Source of the DNA: an uncultured Aquincola sp.
Lineage (GTDB): Bacteria > Pseudomonadota > Gammaproteobacteria > Burkholderiales > Burkholderiaceae
Assembly: GCA_937883885.1 (NCBI GenBank)
Contig: CAKZXL010000316.1
Span: forward strand, 1-8,886
DNA: 8,886 nt
Direction of reading: 5' to 3'
Every line of letters begins with the position of its first letter. The first letter of the stretch is position 1. The notes below the pieces were generated by a model. That model worked only from the letters and a program-made list of their open reading frames with translations, searched no databases and was not told where the DNA came from. Both the position numbers and the translations under genes were made by a program. Positions 1 through 5,560 of the stretch are shown here, in pieces.

Positions 1-452
1 ATCGACGGCATTGCCTTCCAGACCAACATCCTGGCGCTGAACGCGGCGGTGGAAGCCGCCCGCGCCGGTGAGCAGGGCCGCGGCTTTGCAGTGGTGGCCT
101 CGGAAGTGCGCTCGCTGGCCAAGCGCTCGGCCTCGGCCGCGCAGGAGATCAAGGTGCTGATCGGCGACAGCGTGGGCAAGGTGGAAGACGGCGCCCGCCT
201 GGTGCAGGACGCCGGCAGCACCATGAGGACATCGTGCACAGCGTGCGCCGGGTCAGCGACATCATCGGCGAGATCACCTCGGCCACCACGGACCAGAGCC
301 ATGGCATCGGCGAGGTGGGCAGCGCGATGGCCGAGCTGGACCGCATGACGCAGCAGAACGCCGCGCTGGTGGAACAGTCGGCCGCTGCGACGCAAAGCCT
401 GAAGCAGCAAGCCGATCGCCTGGCCGACGTCGTGGCCGGCTTCAAGACTTGA
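1..452 (+). pseudogene. Methyl-accepting chemotaxis protein, C-terminal signalling domain, 5'-partial and frameshifted
   Basis: This is the C-terminal end of a chemoreceptor, which relays ligand signals to CheA/CheW at the cell pole. Frame 1 opens inside the conserved hairpin tip ([21 protein letters not shown]), followed by the usual [19 protein letters not shown] stretch. At about position 225 the reading moves to frame 3, where the expected coiled coil continues ([19 protein letters not shown], then [15 protein letters not shown]) to a TGA at 450-452. The junction reads ATGAGGAC where ATGGAGGAC would restore one frame, so one G appears to be missing. Homology is continuous on both sides, so this is a single gene with a recent lesion or a sequencing error. 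Read in frame 1, the protein would end in an unrelated tail at 348. The ligand-binding and membrane parts lie left of the window. No CheB/CheR-tethering pentapeptide is seen at the C-terminus. It converges on the DUF1854 gene 8 bases away and has no evident link to cyanophycin. Confidence 0.85.
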
Positions 453-460
453 GTGGGCGC

Positions 461-934
461 CTAGAGGAACCGCTCGAGCAGCCGCCGCGAGCCGCGGTCC
501 AGCGAGCGCCAGTTGGGCACGTTGAAGAAGATGCCGTGACCGCTGGCGATCATCAGCCGGCCGTCGGTGCCGACGCGGCGGATGTCCTCTTCGCCCTTCA
601 GCTCGAAGCGCGTGGGGCCGCGGTCGGTGTCCACGTCCCACAGGCTGGGCGTCGAGAACGTGGACACGGCGCGGATGCGCTGGATCTGCGGCGCGAACTC
701 GCGCTGCGCCAGTTCGTCGTCGACCAGCGCCCGCAGCGGCGCCGGCAGGTCGGCCAGGCGTTCGATCCAGGCCACCTCGCGGACCTCGGCGCTGATCATC
801 GACACGCCTTCGTCGGGCGCCCCCAGCGGAAAGGCGCGCACCGGCGTCACGCCTTCGTGGCGATGGCCTTCGGCCGTGGTCAGCACCAGGCGGCCGAAGC
901 CGTCACGTTCCAGGTTGAAAGCAGCGGGCTGCAT
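461..934 (-). CDS. DUF1854 family protein associated with cyanophycin metabolism
   Basis: A 157-residue soluble protein with no signal peptide or membrane segment. It matches my memory of the DUF1854 family: an N-terminal VRAFPLGAPDEGVSMI segment (about residues 32-47), a middle EVAWIERLADLPAPLRALV helix, a FAPQIQRIRAVS segment (about 80-91), then the hallmark WDVDTDRGPTRFELKGEEDI (about 99-118) and a C-terminal NVPNWRSLDRGSRRLLERFL. Biochemical function is unknown. The family is known for occurring beside cphA genes together with the ABC protein encoded just upstream, and that is the arrangement here. The start is the ATG at 934, two bases after the transporter TGA, with a GGAG motif 7 bases ahead of it, so the two genes are almost certainly co-transcribed and translationally coupled. 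A role as regulator or cytosolic partner of the transporter is inference from position only. Confidence 0.88.
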   Translation of the reverse strand: MQPAAFNLERDGFGRLVLTTAEGHRHEGVTPVRAFPLGAPDEGVSMISAEVREVAWIERLADLPAPLRALVDDELAQREFAPQIQRIRAVSTFSTPSLWDVDTDRGPTRFELKGEEDIRRVGTDGRLMIASGHGIFFNVPNWRSLDRGSRRLLERFL

Positions 935-936
935 CG

Positions 937-3189
937 TCAGGCTCCGGCCGGGTGGGCGGCGTGGGTGGGCTCGCGCTCGGGCGTCACGTCGTCGGCATCC
1001 ACCCGGCGGGCCTGCGCCTCATAGAGGCGCCAGTAGTGGCCCTGGCGGGCGATCAGCTCGTCGTGCGGGCCCACCTCCACCACGCGGCCACGGTCCATCA
1101 CCACCAGCCGGTCGGCCTTGCGCAGCGTGGACAGCCGGTGCGCGATGGCAATCGTGGTGCGGCCCTGCACCAGGTTGTCCAGCTCCTTCTGGATCTCGCC
1201 TTCGGTCTCGGTGTCCACCGCCGACGTGGCTTCGTCCAGGATCAGGATGCGCGGGTCGATCAGCAGCGCACGCGCGATGGAGATGCGCTGGCGCTCACCA
1301 CCCGACAGGCCCTGGCCGCGCTCGCCCACCAGCGAGTCGTAGCCGTGCGGCAGCCGCAGGATGAACTCATGGGCATGGGCCGCGCGGGCGGCCGCGATGA
1401 TCTCGGCGCGGGTGGCGTCGGGCCGGCCGTAGGCGATGTTTTCGGCCACGGTGCCGAAGAAGAGGAACGGCTCCTGGAGCACCAGGCCGATGTGGCGCCG
1501 GTAGTCGGCCACGCTGAAGCGGCGGATGTCGGTGCCGTCCACCTCGATCGCGCCGTCGGTCACGTCGTAGAAGCGGCAGATCAGGTTGACCAGCGTGCTC
1601 TTGCCCGAGCCGCTGTGGCCCACCAGGCCGATCATCTCGCCGGGGCGGATGTCGAGGTCGAGCCCGCGGATGATGGAGCGGCTGCCGTAGCGGAAGCCCA
1701 GTCCGCGCATGCGGATGCCGCCGCGCGGCTGCTGCAGGGCCACCGGGTGCTCCGGCTCAGGCACGTTGGACACATGGTCCAGGATGTCGAAGATGCGCTT
1801 GGCGCCGGCCGCCGCCTTCTGCGTGACCGAGACGATGCGGCTCATCGAATCGAGCCGGGTGTAAAAGCGCCCGATGTAGGCGATGAAGGCGGTGAGCACA
1901 CCCACCGTGATGCTGCCGCGTGACACCAGCCAGATGCCGAAGGCCCAGACCACCAGCAGGCCGACGTCGGTCAACAGCGACACCGTGGGCGAGAACAGCG
2001 ACCAGGTCTTGTTGAGCCGGTCGTTGACGGCCAGGTTCAGCCGGTTGGCGGCCTTGAAGCGGTCGGCCTCGCGGCGCTCCTGCGCGAAGGCCTTGACCAC
2101 GCGGATGCCCGGGATGGTGTCGGCCAGCACGTTGGTCACGTCACCCCACACGCGGTCGATCTTCTCGAAGCCGGTGCGCAGCCGGTCGCGCACCAGGTGG
2201 ATCATCCAGGCGATGAAGGGCAGCGGCAGCAGCGTGACCAGCGCCAGCCAGGGGTTGATGGAAAACAGGATGGCCGAGGTCATGCCGATCATCAGCACGT
2301 CGGTGGCAAAGTCGAGCGCATGCAGCGACAGGAACACGCTGATGCGGTCGGTCTCGGAGCCGATGCGCGCGATCAGGTCGCCGGTGCGCTTGGCGCCGAA
2401 GTAGTCGAGCGACAGCCGCAGCAAATGCTCGAAGGCGGCGGTGCGCAGGTCGGCCGCGATGCGCTCGGACACCAGCGCCAGCAGCCAGGTGCGCGCCCAG
2501 CCCAGGCCCCAGGCCAGCAGCGCCGAGCCCAGCAACCCCGCCAGCAGGCTGATCACCAGCCAGGTGTCGATGCGCTGGCCGTTCTGGAACGGGATCAGCA
2601 CGTCGTCCATCAGCGGGATGGTGAGGTAAGGCGGCACCAGCGTGGCGGCGGTGGACGCCAGCGTCAGCGAAAAGCCGGCGATCAGCTGCTTGCGGTACGG
2701 CTTGGCAAAGCGCCCCAGGCGCAGCAGCACCCAGGTCGAAGGCACCTCGGTGGCCTCGCGGCTGAAGTCGTCGGGCTCGAAGGCGTCGTCGGCATCGTCC
2801 GGCGGGCTGCGGTGCAGCCGGTCGAGTTGGCGCTCCACCTGCGCCATCCACTGCAGCGCCTGCACGTTGGCGGCCAGCGTGAAGCGCCACTGCGCCAGCC
2901 GCCGGTGGGCGTCGTGCATCTCGATGGTGCCGACGCCGGCATGGTCGGTGTGGCGCAGCGCCAGGTCGGCGGTCAGCGTCCAGTCGGCCCAGCCGTCAGT
3001 GCTGCCGGCCAGCAGGCGGCGGTCGGTGAGCACCAGCAGGCCGGGCGCAAAGCGCTGGCGGGCGTCGAGGTCAACCTCCAGCGTGGCCAGCACGTTCTCG
3101 TCGCTCGCCAGCAACGAAGGCAAGGCGTTGGTGAGGTGGAGCGCGCCAGGCGCGCCGACAGTGGAAGATGGATCTTGGAGGGGTTGCAT
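937..3189 (-). CDS. ABC transporter, fused permease and ATPase, cyanophycin metabolism-associated
   Basis: A 750-residue half-transporter of the type I exporter fold, probably a homodimer in the inner membrane. Residues 1-150 form an extra soluble domain before the first membrane helix. Its [15 protein letters not shown] segment (48-62) and neighbouring W/F positions look like a bacterial PH/GRAM-like fold, and an acidic [11 protein letters not shown] linker follows. Six hydrophobic segments are visible, near 168-188, 209-230, 286-308, 312-333, 397-421 and 426-445. The ATPase has Walker A GHSGSGKS (524-531), Q-loop Q572, signature LSGGE (628-632), Walker B ILILDE (648-653), D-loop SAVD (656-659) and switch His684, so it should be active. 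I chose the ATG at 3187-3189. The frame stays open 37 codons further up to an ATG at 3300, but that stretch is Cys/Arg/Trp-rich and lies in the divergent regulatory region. The substrate is unknown. The family is recalled as linked to cphA loci; export or uptake of Asp/Arg-derived material is only inference. Confidence 0.88.
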   Translation of the reverse strand: MQPLQDPSSTVGAPGALHLTNALPSLLASDENVLATLEVDLDARQRFAPGLLVLTDRRLLAGSTDGWADWTLTADLALRHTDHAGVGTIEMHDAHRRLAQWRFTLAANVQALQWMAQVERQLDRLHRSPPDDADDAFEPDDFSREATEVPSTWVLLRLGRFAKPYRKQLIAGFSLTLASTAATLVPPYLTIPLMDDVLIPFQNGQRIDTWLVISLLAGLLGSALLAWGLGWARTWLLALVSERIAADLRTAAFEHLLRLSLDYFGAKRTGDLIARIGSETDRISVFLSLHALDFATDVLMIGMTSAILFSINPWLALVTLLPLPFIAWMIHLVRDRLRTGFEKIDRVWGDVTNVLADTIPGIRVVKAFAQERREADRFKAANRLNLAVNDRLNKTWSLFSPTVSLLTDVGLLVVWAFGIWLVSRGSITVGVLTAFIAYIGRFYTRLDSMSRIVSVTQKAAAGAKRIFDILDHVSNVPEPEHPVALQQPRGGIRMRGLGFRYGSRSIIRGLDLDIRPGEMIGLVGHSGSGKSTLVNLICRFYDVTDGAIEVDGTDIRRFSVADYRRHIGLVLQEPFLFFGTVAENIAYGRPDATRAEIIAAARAAHAHEFILRLPHGYDSLVGERGQGLSGGERQRISIARALLIDPRILILDEATSAVDTETEGEIQKELDNLVQGRTTIAIAHRLSTLRKADRLVVMDRGRVVEVGPHDELIARQGHYWRLYEAQARRVDADDVTPEREPTHAAHPAGA
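942..945 (-). promoter_or_regulatory. Ribosome binding site of the DUF1854 gene
   Basis: On the minus strand GGAG lies 7 bases before the ATG at 934, inside the last codons of the ABC transporter gene. It supports this start and, with the TGA-CG-ATG junction, supports translational coupling of the two genes. Confidence 0.55.
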
Positions 3190-3338
3190 CGACAGGCCGG
3201 CCCGGGCGATGGCCAGGCAGACGGATTCTGAACCATGCCCGCAACGCACCAACCACCACGGCCGCCGACAGCCCGGGCGGCACACGACGCACAATCCCAC
3301 GAATCACCCGGCCTCGCGGCACAACCCCCTGCGGACCC
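3190..3338. promoter_or_regulatory. Divergent intergenic region between the ABC/DUF1854 unit and the cphA operon
   Basis: These 149 bases separate two units reading away from each other, so they must hold the start signals of both unless transcription enters from further away. No strong sigma-70 pair is obvious for the plus strand; a CACAAT at 3290-3295 is the best -10-like hexamer but has no well-placed -35. A GCCCGGGCG element, each time preceded by CGACAG within a few bases, occurs twice (3200-3208 and 3271-3279). It could be an operator pair or a chance product of high GC. Neither flanking gene has a clear purine-rich ribosome site at its chosen ATG. Confidence 0.6.
3225..3252 (-). promoter_or_regulatory. 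Candidate sigma-70 promoter for the ABC/DUF1854 unit
   Basis: Reading on the minus strand, TTGGTG (3247-3252) and CAGAAT (3225-3230) are separated by 16 bases. Each hexamer matches consensus only in part (TTG of the -35, four of six in the -10). A transcript would start near 3218 and leave a leader of about 28 bases before the ATG at 3189. The position is sensible and the match weak, so this is a suggestion only. Confidence 0.25.
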
Positions 3339-5543
3339 ATGAGCAAATTCCAAGACATCCGGCTGCTGCGCATCAACTACCTGCGGGGGCCCAGCATCTG
3401 GACCTACCGCCCCGTGCTGGAGACCTGGCTCGACCTCGGCGAGCTGGAGAACCATCCGTCCAACCTGCTGCCCGGCTTCAACGCCCGGCTGACCGCCCTG
3501 CTGCCGGCGCTGGTGGAGCACCACTGCGGCGTGGGTGAGCGCGGCGGCTTCCTGCAGCGGCTGGAAGGCGGCACCTGGATGGGGCATGTGCTGGAGCACG
3601 TGGTCATCGAGCTGCTGAACCTGGCCGGCATGGCCACCGGCTTCGGCCAGACGCGCAGCACCTCGCAGCACGGCGTCTACCGCATGGTGTTCCGGGCCCG
3701 GGACGAGCATGTCTCGCGCACCGCGCTGGCCTGCGGCCACCGGCTGCTGATGGCCGCCATCAACGACGAGCCCTTCGACGTGCCGGCCGCGGTGGCGCAG
3801 ATCCGCGAGCAGCTGGACGACACCTACTTCGGCCCCAGCACCGCCTCCATCGTCTCGGCGGCCACCGACCGGCGCATCCCGCACATCCGCCTGAACGGCG
3901 GCAACCTGGTGCAGCTGGGCTACGGCATGCGCCAGCGCCGCATCTGGACGGCCGAGACCGACAAGACCGGTGCCATCGCCGAGAACATCGCCGGCGACAA
4001 GGACCTGACCAAGCGCCTGATCGCCGCCTGCGGCGTGCCGGTGCCCGAGGGCAGCACCGCCGACACCCCCGCCGCCGCCTGGGAGGCGGCCGAAGACATC
4101 GGCCTGCCGGTGGTGGTCAAGCCGCTGGACGGCAACCACGGCCGTGGCGTCAGCCTCGACCTCAACACCCGCGAGGAGGTGGAAGCCGCCTGGCACGTGG
4201 CCGACGCCGAAGGCAGCGGCGTGATCGTCGAGCGCTACATCCGCGGCGACGAACACCGGCTGCTGGTGGTGGGCAACGAGGTGGTGGCCGCCGCCCGCGG
4301 CGAAAGCCTGTGGATCACCGGCGACGGCCAGTCCACCGTCACCGCCCTGGTGGACAACCAGCTCAACACCGACCCCCGCCGCGGCGAGGCCGAGGAATTT
4401 CCGCTCGAATTCATCGACCTGCAGAAGGACGGCGTGATCCGCCTGCTGCTGCAGCGCCAGGGGCTGACGCCCGAGTCGGTGCCCGAGGCGGGCCGGCGCA
4501 TCCTGGTGCAGCGCAACGGCAACGTGGCCATCGACTGCACGGACGACGTGCACCCCGAGGTGGCCCGTGTGGCCGCGCTGGCCGCGCGCGTGGTGGGCCT
4601 GGACATCGCCGGCATCGACCTGGTGGCCGAGGACATCCGCCGCCCGCTGCATGTGCAGGGCGGCGCCGTCGTCGAGGTGAACGCCGGCCCCGGCCTGCTG
4701 ATGCACCTGAAGCCCGCCGTCGGCGTGCCGCGCCCGGTGGGCCGCGCGGTGGCCGACCACCTGTTCCGCGAGGGCGAAGACGGCCGCATTCCCATCGTGG
4801 GCGTTGCCGGCACCCGCAACACCACCCTGGTGGCGCGGCTGGTGGCCTGGCTGCTGCAGCTGGCCGGCCGCCATGTGGGCCTGGCCTGCCGCGAGGGCCT
4901 GTACCTGGAGCGCCGCCGCGTGGAAGGCGGCGACGCCACCCGCTGGGACAGCGCCCAGCGCCTGCTGATGAGCCGCAGCGTGGACACCGCGGTGATCGAG
5001 AACGGCCCGGTCGAGATCCTCAACGACGGCCTGGCCTATGACCGCTGCGACGTCGGCATCGTCACCGACCTCGACCTGCCCGAAGCCCTGCGCGCACCGC
5101 TGGCTCAGCACGATTTCTTCGAGGCCGAGCAGCTGGTCAAGGTGCTGCGTACCCAGGTGGACGTGGTGCTGTCGCACGGCACCGCGGTGCTCAATGCCGC
5201 CGACGAACGCGTGGCCGCGCTGGCCGAGCTGTGCGACGGCGACACCATCCTCTACGGGCTCGACCCGCAGCTGGTGGCCATTGACAAGCACCGCGGCACC
5301 GGCGCCCGCGGCGGCCGCGCGGTGTTCGTGCGCGAAGGCCGTGTGGTGCTGGCCACCGGCAGCGCCGAAACCCGCCTGGCCCCGCTGCAGCGCATGGCGC
5401 TGGGCCGCGGCGCCACGCATGCCCCGATCGACACCGAAGCCCTGCTGGCCGCCATCGCCGCAGCCTGGGCGCAGGATGTTCCGCCCGACCTGATGATTGC
5501 CGGCATCGAGACCTTCGCCGGCGACGTGGCCACCGCTGCCTGA
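3339..5543 (+). CDS. cphA': CphA2-like cyanophycin synthetase paralogue (CphA') with degenerate Mur-ligase module
   Basis: A 734-residue cytosolic member of the cyanophycin synthetase family. The N domain (about 1-165) starts in typical style (YLRGPSIWTYRPVLETWLDL) and contains H83-V-L-E86-H87 followed by E91, a metalloprotease-like HxxEH. The ATP-grasp domain (about 210-480) keeps KPLDGNHGRG (261-270), D427, and E446/N448 for ATP and metal, so backbone ligation looks possible. It lacks the NLSTGGTA loop seen in the neighbouring CphA. The Mur-like module (about 485-734) is broken at every key site: GTNGKTTT has become GTRNTTLV (491-498), TARGG has become NGPVE (555-559), and the C-terminal lid of about 150 residues is absent. 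Cyanobacterial CphA2, which joins ready-made beta-Asp-Arg dipeptides, shows a similar reduction. The ATG at 3339 fits the family N-terminus; 57 open codons upstream do not look like it. No clear ribosome site is seen. It is first in the operon, 17 bases before cphA. The reading frame is clean, so it is not a simple pseudogene. Confidence 0.92.
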   Translation: MSKFQDIRLLRINYLRGPSIWTYRPVLETWLDLGELENHPSNLLPGFNARLTALLPALVEHHCGVGERGGFLQRLEGGTWMGHVLEHVVIELLNLAGMATGFGQTRSTSQHGVYRMVFRARDEHVSRTALACGHRLLMAAINDEPFDVPAAVAQIREQLDDTYFGPSTASIVSAATDRRIPHIRLNGGNLVQLGYGMRQRRIWTAETDKTGAIAENIAGDKDLTKRLIAACGVPVPEGSTADTPAAAWEAAEDIGLPVVVKPLDGNHGRGVSLDLNTREEVEAAWHVADAEGSGVIVERYIRGDEHRLLVVGNEVVAAARGESLWITGDGQSTVTALVDNQLNTDPRRGEAEEFPLEFIDLQKDGVIRLLLQRQGLTPESVPEAGRRILVQRNGNVAIDCTDDVHPEVARVAALAARVVGLDIAGIDLVAEDIRRPLHVQGGAVVEVNAGPGLLMHLKPAVGVPRPVGRAVADHLFREGEDGRIPIVGVAGTRNTTLVARLVAWLLQLAGRHVGLACREGLYLERRRVEGGDATRWDSAQRLLMSRSVDTAVIENGPVEILNDGLAYDRCDVGIVTDLDLPEALRAPLAQHDFFEAEQLVKVLRTQVDVVLSHGTAVLNAADERVAALAELCDGDTILYGLDPQLVAIDKHRGTGARGGRAVFVREGRVVLATGSAETRLAPLQRMALGRGATHAPIDTEALLAAIAAAWAQDVPPDLMIAGIETFAGDVATAA

Positions 5544-5560
5544 CCTACCGCCTCAAGCCC

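Noticed and set aside
453..460. Terminator between the convergent MCP and DUF1854 genes
   Set aside because: Only 8 bases lie between the two stops and no hairpin with a T-run is visible there.
2197..3231. Plus-strand open frame opposite the ABC transporter
   Set aside because: Gln/Arg/Gly-rich, without motifs; the minus strand holds the transporter domains with correct spacing.
3190..3300. N-terminal extension of the ABC protein to the ATG at 3300
   Set aside because: The 37 added residues are Cys/Arg/Trp-rich, do not look like a family N-terminus, and would consume most of the divergent promoter region. The ATG at 3189 is preferred.
3168..3338. N-terminal extension of CphA' upstream of 3339
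   Set aside because: The extension overlaps the start of the ABC gene and is Arg/Pro/Thr-rich. The family N-terminus is matched from the ATG at 3339.
2973..5420. A very long minus-strand open frame (over 800 codons) opposite cphA'
   Set aside because: It is His/Gln/Ala/Gly-rich with no recognisable domain, mirrors the GC-biased codon use of cphA' and runs across the divergent intergenic region into the ABC gene. It is a shadow of cphA'.
3339..5543. CphA' as a decaying pseudogene of cphA
   Set aside because: The frame is uninterrupted, the ATP-grasp residues and HxxEH are kept, codon bias is normal, and the lost sites are all in one module. This fits a specialised enzyme better than decay.
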